Below are positions 43,229 to 52,346 of a DNA stretch of 64,000 bases, piece after piece. Each line of letters starts with the position of its first letter. The first letter of the stretch is position 1. A program made the translations under genes and the position numbers. This stretch comes from JANXXV01 sp038230275. GTDB lineage: Bacteria > Acidobacteriota > Terriglobia > Bryobacterales > Bryobacteraceae. The notes beneath the pieces are model-generated. The model was not told the origin of the DNA. It did no database searches and saw only the letters and a list, made by a program, of their open reading frames with translations. The DNA is taken from positions 45,048 through 109,047 of the forward strand of contig JBBRNO010000004.1 in assembly GCA_038230275.1 (NCBI GenBank). Reading direction: 5' to 3'.

Positions 43229-43410
43229 CGCAGGCGGACACTCGGCATGAACAGCACGACGGCAGTTTAAGTCGGCTTATCTTTGTCTCCGTCCGCTGTG
43301 AGCGCGGCGCTGGTCGAGCGATTCAATCCTATCCCGCGGCCGATGGCCTTCCACTCTGGGGAGCAAATACGGCAGGATTTCGATTTCTACGGCCCTCCAG
43401 CTCGCTGAGA
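43229..43410. other. Convergent intergenic region
   Basis: 182 bases between two convergent genes. On the plus strand a 36-codon frame from GTG 43298 to TGA 43408 reads like a protein end (VSAALVERFNPIPRP, FDFYGPPAR) but has no ribosome site. It may be debris. No terminator hairpin was recognised. Confidence 0.3.
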
Positions 43411-43842
43411 CTAGGGCTTCAGCACTTTGACAACGTAGTAGCTGACGGAATGGGGAACCTCCTTGAACCAGTGAGGAACGCCGGCCGGAACCACAATTAC
43501 GTCGCCCTTGGTCAAGTGATGAGTGTCACCGCTCGTGATGTCCGTGCCCACGGATTGACCCGGCTTGGTCACCTTCCCGCCGACCAGAGTTCCCCCCGTA
43601 ACGAACGTTGCCTCGCCGTCAATCACGTACATGATGTCGGTCTCCTTATCGTGCACCTCCACCTGGCCAGCCTTCTCCCGATGTCCGCCGGAGACCAAAT
43701 GATCTTGTCCCTTCACCAACGGGCCGCCTTTGGCGAGTGCGTCGGTTACTTTGTCATGCGCCACAAAAGTTACGCCGGAGCCGGAAGCGGCCAGCAAAGG
43801 CATAACCGCCAACAGCGCTATTAGCACGAATACGAATTTCAT
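43411..43842 (-). CDS. Secreted cupin-domain protein
   Basis: 143 residues. Signal peptide KFVFVLIALLAVMPLLA. The rest is a single cupin barrel: metal-binding-type motif 1 near GQVEVHDKETDIMYVIDGEA and motif 2 in GDVIVVPAGVPHWFKEV. The usual H-x-H-x3-4-E is weak here (HDKETD), so metal binding is uncertain. Small periplasmic cupins of this sort are frequent and their substrates mostly unknown. AGGATCC-like purine sequence precedes ATG 43842. The gene stands alone. Confidence 0.8.
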   Translation of the reverse strand: MKFVFVLIALLAVMPLLAASGSGVTFVAHDKVTDALAKGGPLVKGQDHLVSGGHREKAGQVEVHDKETDIMYVIDGEATFVTGGTLVGGKVTKPGQSVGTDITSGDTHHLTKGDVIVVPAGVPHWFKEVPHSVSYYVVKVLKP

Positions 43843-44020
43843 CTGGATCCTCCGCTGAGTTACTCACGGATTGTACCTTCTCCCGCTAGAAGCGTGCGAA
43901 CAGGTGCGGATCACCTCCCGAAGCCATGATACTGAGTTGGCCGGTGCCGGAATCATAAGTGATTTTGTGCGCAAGAAGCGAGGCTAGTGTACTGTGCGAC
44001 AAATAACTGGACACAAGAAA

Positions 44021-44110
44021 AGGCTTGCTCACGCGCGTGGCTCGGTCTCGAACTCGTTGCTGCAACAGTTTCCGAGCCGCGACTGTAAAGGAGCGGTTTC
44101 CGGTAGGTGT
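44021..44110. repeat. Candidate Solibacter-type interspersed repeat
   Basis: The stretch contains GGCTCGG at 44039-44045 and CCGAGCC at 44072-44078 as inverted arms, with a smaller palindrome (GTTGCTGCAAC) between, and the phrase CCGAGCCGCGACTGTAAAGGAGCGGT. In translation it gives LAHARGSV and SRDCKGAV, phrases that, from memory, recur as spurious peptides in annotated Solibacter-like genomes, which points to a repeated element. Only one copy was found in this window, so its repeat status rests on knowledge, not on this sequence. Confidence 0.45.
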
Positions 44111-44128
44111 CCACCCAATTCGCGGACC

Positions 44129-44617
44129 CTATACTGGTGTCATTATCCACGCATCGCTGGAAGGCGGCCCGGATTGGTAACGGCACCCTTCGGCTTTCAG
44201 GTAGATGACCAGCGCTCGGCCACCGCCGTGAAATTGCAGGGTGACCGGCAGCCGGCGATTTTCCATCATGCGGCTGCCTTTCCACTCACCCAGAATTGGA
44301 TTTGTGGCATCGGCACCTTTACCTTGGCGGGTAAAATCTTCGATCTGATTCTTTCCGTAGTTAAGTTGCAACCCGCCATCTGGGTGAAAGCCGATGCCAA
44401 CAGACTGGCCCCCAAGTGTGAGTTGGTTTTGGTCTAGCCGGTAGTCCATTTCCACGATCGCCGCGGAACTGTAAGTGGCCTTCCCGCCGGAATCAAACTC
44501 ATACAGTGCGCCGATGCCGCCTTGGGTCGTCGTAACCGTACGCCAACGCCCCATCAGCAGGGGAACGCCACGGAGTAACGCGGGGACGACCAGAAGCAAC
44601 AGGCTGCGGCGATGCAT
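44129..44617 (-). CDS. Hypothetical secreted protein, probably 3'-truncated
   Basis: 162 residues with a signal peptide (RRSLLLLVVPALLRGVPLL). The body is beta-rich and holds two similar units, GRWRTVTTTQGGIGALYEF and GEWKGSRMMENRRLPVTLQF, each starting G-x-W and continuing with a strand pair like a lipocalin-type repeat. The second unit breaks off after LKAEGCRYQ, where the first runs 50 residues further, and the last 14 residues look unlike the rest. The frame ends 20 bases from a candidate interspersed repeat. It is therefore likely that the original C-terminus was lost. No family name can be given. Confidence 0.55.
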   Translation of the reverse strand: MHRRSLLLLVVPALLRGVPLLMGRWRTVTTTQGGIGALYEFDSGGKATYSSAAIVEMDYRLDQNQLTLGGQSVGIGFHPDGGLQLNYGKNQIEDFTRQGKGADATNPILGEWKGSRMMENRRLPVTLQFHGGGRALVIYLKAEGCRYQSGPPSSDAWIMTPV

Positions 44618-44698
44618 ATCCGCGATATCGGCTGTGCGAATACGTCACTCTAGGCAGCAGTTCGCTGCCATCCCAGCGCGTCTATCTAGGCCAGCAGC

Positions 44699-46048
44699 CT
44701 AGGTCAGCAACGCCCCAAGCTTCTTGGTCGCGGTCGGGAACTTACCGATACCCGCCCCCACCACCTCGTCCGCCACTGTGACGTACACATCACCCACCGT
44801 ACCCGTAATCCGCGTGTGCGCGCCTTTGGCCAGCTTCTTGCTGCCGCCGGCTACAATCATCGCCAATCCGTTATTCTTGTGTGGATTCGCTTCGGCATGT
44901 TCATGCGCATAAATCAGACTGGTGTGATCGAACAGATTCCCATCGCCTTCCGGGACAGACTCCCGCTTCGCCACCAGATATGCAAATTCCTCCACATGCC
45001 AGCGGCAGATATCGCGCATCACCCGTTGGCCTTCCACTCCATCGGCTCCAGACGTCTTGCCTTCCGCGTGCGTGTAATCGTGATGCCGCGCGGACGTGTA
45101 GCCAAGCCACGGGAATCGGGTCAGGCTTTGGCACTTCGTCAACATGTAGGATGCCACCCGCGTCTGCCGGGTTGCCAGCGCCTGCACCAGAAGATCGCTC
45201 TGCAGTTTCGCGATTCGCGGCCAGTCCTTCATGTCTCCATCAAAATCCGGCGGGTCGATGCGGCGGTATTCGGGCGGCAAGCCTGCGATGGCGCGCTCCA
45301 AGTCGCGGATACCAGCCAGATGCTCTTCCACCCGAGTCTTATCATCACCCGGCAATCTCTTTTGCAGCGCGGTGGCATCGGCCAGAACCGTATCCAGCAC
45401 GCTCCGTTTCCGGTTGACCCACCCGCCTTCCTGCGCGCCGAACAGACGATCGAAAAGCCGGTGCGGAATCATCTCCGGAGGCAACGCGCGTTCGTATCCC
45501 GCCCAGCTCATATTGCGCTGCATACTCTCGCCAAACGATTCCTGCGCCACGCCAATCTGCAGCGAACGGAAACGCGAATCGGCGCCGATTTTCCCCGCGA
45601 TCATCTGGTCGATGGACGCGCCGCTCGGGCCCCTGCCAGTGAAATCGGTTCCGGTCATCAGGCCGCTCATGGAGTTGGTATGGCCGTTTCCCTTCCCACC
45701 CGCCGCCGCGTTATCCACTCCGCTCAGCACATGGACATCTTTGCGCCAGGCAGCCAGCGGAGACAGGCAAGGGGTCATGCGGTAGTCCGCACCCTCTTCG
45801 GAAGGAATCCAGTATCGCTCGGGAATTCCGTTGCCGTTGAACCAGAGCACGAAGCGCGTCTCAATGGGCTTCTCCCCCGCTTTCGCGATAGCGGTGGTTG
45901 CCGGGGTTGCCGCATAAGCAGTTCCAGCCGAATTGAACATCGAAACCAACGGCGGCAATCCCACTACGATTTGGGCCCCCGCCACCGTGATCCCTTTCAG
46001 CAGGGACCGGCGCGAAGTTCTAAGGCGATTTGTAATTACCTGCGACAT
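44699..46048 (-). CDS. DUF1552 protein, Tat-exported partner, second copy
   Basis: 449 residues with a twin-arginine signal (RTSRRSLLKGITVAGAQIV). DUF1552 signatures include FVLWFNGNGIPERYWIP at about 67-83, the VLSGVDNAAAGGKGNGH stretch, the SWAGYERALPPE segment and DHTSLIYAHEHAEANPHKNN in the C-terminal half. It overlaps the upstream DUF1592 gene by 29 bases, so the pair is translationally coupled, in the reverse strand compared with the pair at 19023-24050. The GC-rich antisense strand carries a long open frame that is not a gene. Confidence 0.88.
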   Translation of the reverse strand: MSQVITNRLRTSRRSLLKGITVAGAQIVVGLPPLVSMFNSAGTAYAATPATTAIAKAGEKPIETRFVLWFNGNGIPERYWIPSEEGADYRMTPCLSPLAAWRKDVHVLSGVDNAAAGGKGNGHTNSMSGLMTGTDFTGRGPSGASIDQMIAGKIGADSRFRSLQIGVAQESFGESMQRNMSWAGYERALPPEMIPHRLFDRLFGAQEGGWVNRKRSVLDTVLADATALQKRLPGDDKTRVEEHLAGIRDLERAIAGLPPEYRRIDPPDFDGDMKDWPRIAKLQSDLLVQALATRQTRVASYMLTKCQSLTRFPWLGYTSARHHDYTHAEGKTSGADGVEGQRVMRDICRWHVEEFAYLVAKRESVPEGDGNLFDHTSLIYAHEHAEANPHKNNGLAMIVAGGSKKLAKGAHTRITGTVGDVYVTVADEVVGAGIGKFPTATKKLGALLT

Positions 46049-47999
46049 GACTGATCTCTTCCTTCACTGGAAATTCTCTCAAAAGCGTCAACGAAACCAC
46101 AAGTTCCCGAAATCGAAACTGCGAATTGCGGAAATCCTCAAGCGCCTTGCGGATCACTGGACGATCCGCGGGGCCCTCCAGGCGGCCGCTGGTATAGCGG
46201 AAATATTGCTTTACGACGCACTCCTGACATTGGGCACTCTTCGCCAAAATGGAACCCAATTGTGCAGGGGACGAGAATTGCGAATCCGGAATGCCGGCCA
46301 CATTGCCAACACTGTCAATATCCAGACTCACGGTCTTAGGCGGCGGTTGCTTGCCTTCCTTCTCCCCGCGAACGCGAAACTGCAGTTCCAACTTTTCCCG
46401 GCGCGCGCCAACAGCGTCGAATTTTTCCAGACCGAATCCAATCGGGTCGATCAGCCTGTGACAGGTGACGCAACTTGGATTCATCGCGTGTTCCGACATC
46501 CGGTCGCGATTGGTTTGCGGTCTTGCCTCGGTTACCGGCGGCAGATTGGTATTCACGCCAGCCGGCGGATCGGGTACATGCTGGCAAAGGAACTGCTCCC
46601 GCACAAATAGCCCGCGCGCGGTTGGCGAGGAATCCTCGGGCTTGGCCGTCAATGCCAGGAACAAACCTTGCCCTAGAAGTCCGGCCCGTTCAGAATCCGC
46701 CGGAAACGTCACTCGATCAAATTCCTTCGCTGGTGCCGGAACGCCGTAGATGGCGGCCAGTTCTGGGCTGACAAAGCCATAATCCGCCGTAAACAGCGTC
46801 ATGAAATTGCGATCGTTCCATACCAGGTCTGAGGCGAAAGTGCGTGCCTCCTCTGTCATGGCAATAGCGGTTTCGCGCGTGTAGAGCGGAAACTTGCGGC
46901 GGTCTTTGCTTGCCGTCAGCAGACGGTCGAAACGCAGCCATTGGCTGATGAAATCATTCAGTGCCTCACGCGCGTGCGGCGCGGCCAGCATTCGCCGCGT
47001 CTGCTTCTCCACGCCCTGACGAGTGGCCAAGTCCCCACGGGCGGCCGCCGCAAGCAATTCCGCATCCGGCATGGTGTCCCAAAGGGAATAAGCAAGACGG
47101 TTCGCCGTCGCCCAGGCTTTCAATTTCGCATCGGGCGTTGCGTCCAGCCGGAACAGAAAGTTGGGCGACTGCAACATCGCTTCCAAAACCAATTGCGCGC
47201 CTTTCAGAAAATCCGTCTCGTGCGCCATCAACGCTTCATAGCGCTTCTGCTCACCGCCATCCAAAGGCCGCCGGAACGCTTTCAGACCGAACTCGCGAAC
47301 AAATTGGCTACGGCAAGCGGCCGATGCTTTGCACGGAATCAGCCCGTGCAAATCGCCGCCGCGGAAGGCCGACCGGGCCAACCGCTCCGCCGCCGAACTG
47401 TAGGCTTCAATCAGCAGCGGGGAAAGGCTCTGCCCACGGGATTGGTTTCGAAATCCATTGACGAAATCTTCCGGCGGAAACTGGTTTGCCGGATTCGTCT
47501 GATCGCCCAGCAGATCGCGTATCGTGTGGTTGTACTGGCTATGAGTCAGCCGCCGCAGAACCGGATCTTGCGCCTCGTTCTCTCCGGCTCCATTTTCTTC
47601 CCGTTCCCGATAAAGCAACGCCGCCGAAAGCTCGCTTCCGGAAAGCCGTGTCAGCCGGTCGATCCAAGCCTTCAGCACGGTCTCTTCCGGGCTGCCGGGT
47701 TTGATGCGCTCACCACCCGCATGCGGAACCCGAGCCGTCGGCTTCTGCAGCAGCACGGAGATCTCTGTATGTTCCTTATCTACCAAGGTGACGAGAGAAT
47801 TCCCGAACGCCTCGATTTTCGCCGGCGCCGCACTTTCCTCCGGAAAATGCAACCGCGTGCCAGAGGCGACGCCATCCGTGTTATGGCAGTTGCGGCAGCC
47901 GGCTTTTTCCATCACCGGATACAGACCGGTCTGGAAACTACCGTTTTGCGCCCATAAAGCACTGGCCGCGAGGCCGATCAAAGTAAAACGTTTGAGCAA
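46020..47999 (-). CDS. Secreted di-haem DUF1592-family protein, compact form
   Basis: About 659 residues. TTG start at 47999 is supported by an AGGAG ribosome site seven bases upstream; it gives a signal peptide (KRFTLIGLAASALWAQ). Order: cytochrome c-like motif CRNCHNTDG, DUF1587 (RLTHSQYNHTIRDLLGD), DUF1595 (AFRRPLDGGEQKRYEALM), DUF1592 (ANRLAYSLWDTMPD, FISQWLRFDRL), DUF1588 (ARGLFVREQFLCQHVPDPP, second haem motif CVTCHRLIDPIG) and DUF1585. It lacks the LamG insert of the protein at 19023 and is half its length, the usual size of the family. Confidence 0.87.
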   Translation of the reverse strand: MLKRFTLIGLAASALWAQNGSFQTGLYPVMEKAGCRNCHNTDGVASGTRLHFPEESAAPAKIEAFGNSLVTLVDKEHTEISVLLQKPTARVPHAGGERIKPGSPEETVLKAWIDRLTRLSGSELSAALLYREREENGAGENEAQDPVLRRLTHSQYNHTIRDLLGDQTNPANQFPPEDFVNGFRNQSRGQSLSPLLIEAYSSAAERLARSAFRGGDLHGLIPCKASAACRSQFVREFGLKAFRRPLDGGEQKRYEALMAHETDFLKGAQLVLEAMLQSPNFLFRLDATPDAKLKAWATANRLAYSLWDTMPDAELLAAAARGDLATRQGVEKQTRRMLAAPHAREALNDFISQWLRFDRLLTASKDRRKFPLYTRETAIAMTEEARTFASDLVWNDRNFMTLFTADYGFVSPELAAIYGVPAPAKEFDRVTFPADSERAGLLGQGLFLALTAKPEDSSPTARGLFVREQFLCQHVPDPPAGVNTNLPPVTEARPQTNRDRMSEHAMNPSCVTCHRLIDPIGFGLEKFDAVGARREKLELQFRVRGEKEGKQPPPKTVSLDIDSVGNVAGIPDSQFSSPAQLGSILAKSAQCQECVVKQYFRYTSGRLEGPADRPVIRKALEDFRNSQFRFRELVVSLTLLREFPVKEEISHVAGNYKSP

Positions 48000-48073
48000 A
48001 AACTACTCCTGATCAAGAACTGACTACTTTCGCAATGCAGTCAACCTGCCCCGCTACTGTAGAATAACCCGTA

Positions 48074-50062
48074 ATGCGGTTGTTATTGGCTTTAGCCCTT
48101 CTCTGTACCCTCCTTGCTCCCCAGATCCGAGCCGCGAACGAACGGGAACTGGCGGAATGGGTACTCCGTTGGGAAGGCAAGGTCCTGCTCGACGGTGCCG
48201 GACAAGCGCTGACGGACGTGTCACAGTTGCCCCCGGGAGAGATCCACATCTCGTCGATCGACCTCACTGGAGCCGTGATGCGGCCCGTGGAGCTTCGCCG
48301 CCTGGAGGGCTTGTCCCGCCTGCGCGAATTGTACCTCCCCGGCCCAATCTGGAATCCTGGCGGCGGGAACGAAGACAAGACCGGAGTGTTCAAATCTCTA
48401 GCCACACTTACCGGCGTCGAAAGTCTGGCCTTCGGCTGGAGCTACAACGCGCAGATGGAAGTCGACGACAAGGACATTGCCGAACTCTTCGCCTGGTCGA
48501 ACTTGAAAGATCTTCGCTGCTCGCAATGCCGGTTGGCCTCCCTCAATTTGTCTCCGTTCACAAAACTCCGCAATCTTGACCTCAGCTACAATCCATTTAC
48601 CGACAAGGGAATGGAGGGACTCGCCGCCCTCAAGGATCTGCGGCGCCTGATGTTGCGCGACACACTGGTTACCGATGAAGGTCTCAAGTATCTCAGCAAC
48701 CTCACCAACCTGGAAGAACTGGACCTTTCCGGCACCCGCGTCACCGATAAAGGGGTCGAGTACCTGCGCAATTTGAAATCGATGCGGCGGCTGAACCTGA
48801 TGGGCGCGCAGGCCACGGACGCTGCCATGGAAGTGCTTTCCGGTATGAAGAATCTGGAAGCCGTGAACCTATACCGCACGCGCATCACCAACTCGGGCGT
48901 GGCGCAACTGCAATCGCTGAAAAAATTGACGGATATCGACCTTCGCTACACCAGAGTCACCTCCAATGGACTCGACGCCCTGCGCGCAGGTGTGCCTGGC
49001 GTTCGCGTTCGATTCGCCGGGACGGCCGCGCCAAAGGCCGGCTCGCCCGGAGCCGCACGGCCAACAGCGGCGACTGACGATGCCGTTGCCACTTGGGTCA
49101 AAGCCTTGGGCGGCACCACCAAGCTCACCGCGGGCCGCGTGACCGCAGTAAATCTCTCTTCCACTCCCATCAGCGATCAGCAACTGGTCAATCTGGTGCC
49201 GCTGGGATCTTTGGAAACACTGGATCTTCAGGTAACCCAAATCGGCGATCTCGGCCTTGATTCCGTGGCGAAACTGACGGGTCTGAAGGAACTCAACCTC
49301 AGCAACACCACTGTTTCCGATGCAGGCGTGGCGAAACTCGCCGCACTGCATGGCCTTCGCACGCTGCAACTGGCCGGAACGCTGGTGCAGGGGCCGGGTT
49401 TGGCGCAACTCAAAAACCTGAAAGACTTGCGCGAGCTGGATCTGTCGGGGTCTCGCTCGGAGGGCAGCGCACTAACCGAAATTGGCGCCATGCAAGGTTT
49501 GGTCAGTCTCCGGTTGGCGTATCTTGAAATCAGTGATGCCAGTTTGGCGAAGCTCGGCAAGCTCACCAATCTGGAAAGGCTCGATTTGACCAGCACCGAT
49601 ATTACAGACGAGGGCTTGAAGCATGTAGCCGCCCTCACTGCGTTGCGAGAGTTATTCCTCAATCACACGCGGTTTACCGATGAAGGTCTTGTATCGCTTC
49701 GGCCCTTGCAGCACCTGGAGCGGATCGAACTGTTCCGAACTCGCGCCACCAGCAAAGGGGCGGCAGCACTGGCGGAGTTGAAGAATTTGAAAGTTGTGAA
49801 ACTGGACTACACTTCGGTGGATGATAAAGGGGTGGACTCCTTGAAGGCGTTGCCGCGGCTAACCGATTTGAGTCTCGATGCGACCGGCGTGACCAACGGA
49901 GCAGTCGAGGCGTTCCGTTCCATGACGGGGCTGAAACGATTAAATCTCTATCACACGCTAATTACCGAGAAAGGCTTCCAGGAGTTGCGATCGGCACTTC
50001 CCGAATGCAAATTGATCTTTGATCGGGATTCGGCGCTACCGAAGCGCAGGGGGAAGTCATGA
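48074..50062 (+). CDS. Secreted leucine-rich-repeat protein
   Basis: 662 residues, signal peptide LLLALALLCTLLAPQIRA. Consists of about 20 LRRs of 24 residues, mostly of the LxxLxxLxLxxTxVTDxGLxxL type (bacterial/cysteine-free, Gala-like). Two blocks can be told apart, each opened by a W-containing module: AEWVLRWEGKVLLDGAG at the N-terminus and ATWVKALGGTTKLTAGRV at about residue 335. LRR proteins of this sort bind proteins or glycans; no enzymatic domain is attached. TAGAAT 48060-48065 lies eight bases before the ATG and there is no ribosome site, so it may be a leaderless message. Overlaps the next LRR gene by ATGA. Confidence 0.82.
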   Translation: MRLLLALALLCTLLAPQIRAANERELAEWVLRWEGKVLLDGAGQALTDVSQLPPGEIHISSIDLTGAVMRPVELRRLEGLSRLRELYLPGPIWNPGGGNEDKTGVFKSLATLTGVESLAFGWSYNAQMEVDDKDIAELFAWSNLKDLRCSQCRLASLNLSPFTKLRNLDLSYNPFTDKGMEGLAALKDLRRLMLRDTLVTDEGLKYLSNLTNLEELDLSGTRVTDKGVEYLRNLKSMRRLNLMGAQATDAAMEVLSGMKNLEAVNLYRTRITNSGVAQLQSLKKLTDIDLRYTRVTSNGLDALRAGVPGVRVRFAGTAAPKAGSPGAARPTAATDDAVATWVKALGGTTKLTAGRVTAVNLSSTPISDQQLVNLVPLGSLETLDLQVTQIGDLGLDSVAKLTGLKELNLSNTTVSDAGVAKLAALHGLRTLQLAGTLVQGPGLAQLKNLKDLRELDLSGSRSEGSALTEIGAMQGLVSLRLAYLEISDASLAKLGKLTNLERLDLTSTDITDEGLKHVAALTALRELFLNHTRFTDEGLVSLRPLQHLERIELFRTRATSKGAAALAELKNLKVVKLDYTSVDDKGVDSLKALPRLTDLSLDATGVTNGAVEAFRSMTGLKRLNLYHTLITEKGFQELRSALPECKLIFDRDSALPKRRGKS

Positions 50063-51051
50063 AAGCCTCTATCTTGATCTTGCTGGCTTGTACAATATCG
50101 ACATTCGGCGCTGAAGTTAGGCCCGGTGACACCCAATGGATCGGCAATCTAGGCGGCACTTTCATCCGTAACACGCAGGGCCGCGTGGCGGGCGTCAGCT
50201 TTCGTGGAAGCTGGGTAAGCGACGCGGATCTGCGAAGCCTCAATGAGCTGCCGGATCTGACAACTCTGGATTTATCGCTGACACACATCACGGACCAGGG
50301 AATGCAGGAAATCAAGAACCTGCGGAGCATTACCGAACTGAATCTCTACTTCGCCGAGTATGTCACGGACGAAGGAATAGCGGCGATCAAGGATTGGAAG
50401 AAGCTGAAGCGCCTGAACCTGCACGGAACGAAAGTCGGCGATACAGGCCTGGAACATATCTCCGGAATCGCACCCTTGGAATCGTTGAATGTCGGTTCCA
50501 CCCTGATGACCGACGTTGGACTGGAGCGGCTGACCATGCTTCCCAACCTGAAAGAACTCACCATGGGAGGGAACGAACTTGGGGACGCCGGATTGCAGGC
50601 GCTGCGTCAAATGCCGGCGTTGACTTATCTCGATCTGAGCGGAAGACAGGGCACCGATAAAAACGTGTGGACCATTCACATCTCTGAGGTGGGCCTGGAC
50701 GCCGTGCTGGCGCTCAAACAATTGCGCGAACTGCGGCTGAGTTGCGGTTCGATCGGCGTCGGAATCGAAGGTGCGAAATTCGCCGAGGTGAGCGTGCCAA
50801 ACGTCACCCAAAAATGGCTGGAGCGGATCCAGACTTTACCGAAGCTGACCAAGCTGAAACTGCAGGGGTGTAACCGCATCAACGACGACTCCGTTGCAAC
50901 GCTGAACGCAATTCCCGCCCTGCGCGAGGTGGATCTTCAGGGAACGGCAGTCACGGCGAAAGGCGCGGCGGCCATCCGTGCGGCCAAGCCAGGCGCGGTG
51001 GTCTATGTTGGGCCGTGGGACGGAAAGTCGGCTAGTTACCGGAATAATTGA
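50059..51051 (+). CDS. Secreted leucine-rich-repeat protein, paired with preceding gene
   Basis: 330 residues, signal peptide KASILILLACTISTFGAE. Begins with the same W-containing module as the blocks of its neighbour (TQWIGNLGGTFIRNTQG) and then about 11 LRRs of the same class (LTTLDLSLTHITDQGMQEI). Ends with KPGAVVYVGPWDGKS, a family-typical C-terminal cap ahead of a short tail. It overlaps its upstream neighbour through ATGA and AGGGGGAAG precedes it, so the two are made together. It looks like a one-block version of the two-block neighbour, perhaps by duplication. Confidence 0.82.
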   Translation: MKASILILLACTISTFGAEVRPGDTQWIGNLGGTFIRNTQGRVAGVSFRGSWVSDADLRSLNELPDLTTLDLSLTHITDQGMQEIKNLRSITELNLYFAEYVTDEGIAAIKDWKKLKRLNLHGTKVGDTGLEHISGIAPLESLNVGSTLMTDVGLERLTMLPNLKELTMGGNELGDAGLQALRQMPALTYLDLSGRQGTDKNVWTIHISEVGLDAVLALKQLRELRLSCGSIGVGIEGAKFAEVSVPNVTQKWLERIQTLPKLTKLKLQGCNRINDDSVATLNAIPALREVDLQGTAVTAKGAAAIRAAKPGAVVYVGPWDGKSASYRNN

Positions 51052-51257
51052 GATGTAATCGTCGTAATTGACCTTGGAAGTTGCCGTGTCCGACAGACTC
51101 ACGAGTGGCAGATGTCAAACAGTCGATTTCAGAAGGCTGTACCGGGCGCATATCCGCATCGGGCGTTGAACTGCCAAGTCAGGGAAGCCGACTTCACGAA
51201 GCCTCGTCCAGCATGTCGTGAACGTAGCTGGTGATTCGAGGTAGATTAATAGTTGCC

Positions 51258-51575
51258 ATGCCCGTCCAGAGACCGTCAAAACCTCGACAATCGGCGACCA
51301 AAAAGCTGCACAGTTCTGTGTTCTTTAGAGCCGTCAGACGGAGGGATGCCACGATTGACGAACTCCACATTGGATCAGCTCTATTTGCTGCCCTTGCCAG
51401 TGTTGTACTCGGCGTTATCAGCAGTTTTGCTTCAATTGGCAAGGTTAATCTCATTCCGAAGGTCAGACCAGATTCCTTCGTTCTTGCCGCTGCAATAGGT
51501 ATCGCGCTGCTGACAGCCTTTCGGCGTCAGCGGCAACGTCAGCAGGGGAGCGTCCTCGCCGCTCCGATGATCTAA
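51258..51575 (+). CDS. Small hypothetical membrane protein
   Basis: 105 residues from ATG 51258 (or 114 from 51231). A basic N-terminus is followed by two hydrophobic segments, about residues 41-62 (GSALFAALASVVLGVISSFA) and 75-90 (FVLAAAIGIALLTAF), and a basic tail (RRQRQRQQG). No family was recognised and no ribosome site stands out. The opposite strand is also open over most of this stretch, so the call is weak. Confidence 0.35.
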   Translation: MPVQRPSKPRQSATKKLHSSVFFRAVRRRDATIDELHIGSALFAALASVVLGVISSFASIGKVNLIPKVRPDSFVLAAAIGIALLTAFRRQRQRQQGSVLAAPMI

Positions 51576-51645
51576 GCAGTGAATTCGCGCTGCCCCGGGG
51601 TGCTGAGGTAATCGATAAATATTCCGGTGTCGAAGTAGACGCGCA

Positions 51646-52113
51646 CTATGCAGCCAAAAGATGGGTGACCAGTTCTTCCGGCGTGACGACCTGGGGCTTC
51701 TCATTGACTAAGGTCTTAAGAAGAACGTCCCTCGTCACAAAGAAATCGCATTCACCTGCGCTGCTAAGAATAAGGATGTCATTAGGGTGGGCAAAGCGAT
51801 TTCTCAGAGATCGTGCTTGCGGGAGCAATGCCTCCGCCTTTGCGAAATCCACAGGCAGCACCCGCAAGTGGTCTCGGATCCGTTCGAACTCAGGGCGGCC
51901 AGCAGCATCGGCAGCTAGAAGCAACTCCTGCAGGACGATTGGATTCACGGCAAAACGAATGTGGCCTTCGGCTTCAGCAGAGAACAATTGCATCGCCGAC
52001 GCCTCACCCTGAAGGTATCCGACGATCACGTTGGTGTCCAGGAACACGAGCGGTCGTTGTCGATCCGCAAGTTCACCGCGTTCGCGCGGCTCGGATTTCA
52101 TCACATGTTCCAT
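51646..52113 (-). CDS. PIN-domain protein (VapC-like ribonuclease)
   Basis: 155 residues. PIN-fold acidic residues: Asp in VFLDTNVIV at about 25, Glu in IVLQELLLAA at about 63, Asp in HPNDILILSSA at about 110 and Asp in FFVTRD at about 128. These coordinate Mg for RNA cleavage in VapC-type toxins. A start at M5 or a later one is possible. No antitoxin-like gene (AbrB, RHH or MazE type) was recognised in the 230 bases upstream, so it is either orphan or its partner has decayed. Confidence 0.8.
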   Translation of the reverse strand: MEHVMKSEPRERGELADRQRPLVFLDTNVIVGYLQGEASAMQLFSAEAEGHIRFAVNPIVLQELLLAADAAGRPEFERIRDHLRVLPVDFAKAEALLPQARSLRNRFAHPNDILILSSAGECDFFVTRDVLLKTLVNEKPQVVTPEELVTHLLAA

Positions 52114-52346
52114 TTCTCTGTTGTAGGGGAATCCCGATCGTCAAAGCTGACTGTGGGGCGGGTCATAGATCGGAACTACGCGCCGTTCCCCTCAACCTGG
52201 AAGTGTATTCGCCTATGCCCAGATCGGCCGGTTCGAGCCGGGCCGGCATCTACTACTCTTCAAAGCACTGGGATACGGGAAGCTGGACAAGTCTCCGGCG
52301 AGTTGAACCTTGACAGCGATGTCTCCCAGGTCAAGTTCAAACTATT

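Noticed and set aside
43298..43408. 36-codon plus-strand frame in the intergenic region
   Set aside because: Protein-like ending but no ribosome site, no family and very short; recorded only in the intergenic entry.
44816..46054. 412-residue open frame on the plus strand
   Set aside because: It lies antisense over the DUF1552 gene, is rich in Arg, His and Gln as expected of a GC-rich shadow, and shows no family motif.
46941..47957. 338-residue open frame on the plus strand
   Set aside because: Antisense to the DUF1592-family gene; arginine-rich with no motifs, so a codon-bias artefact.
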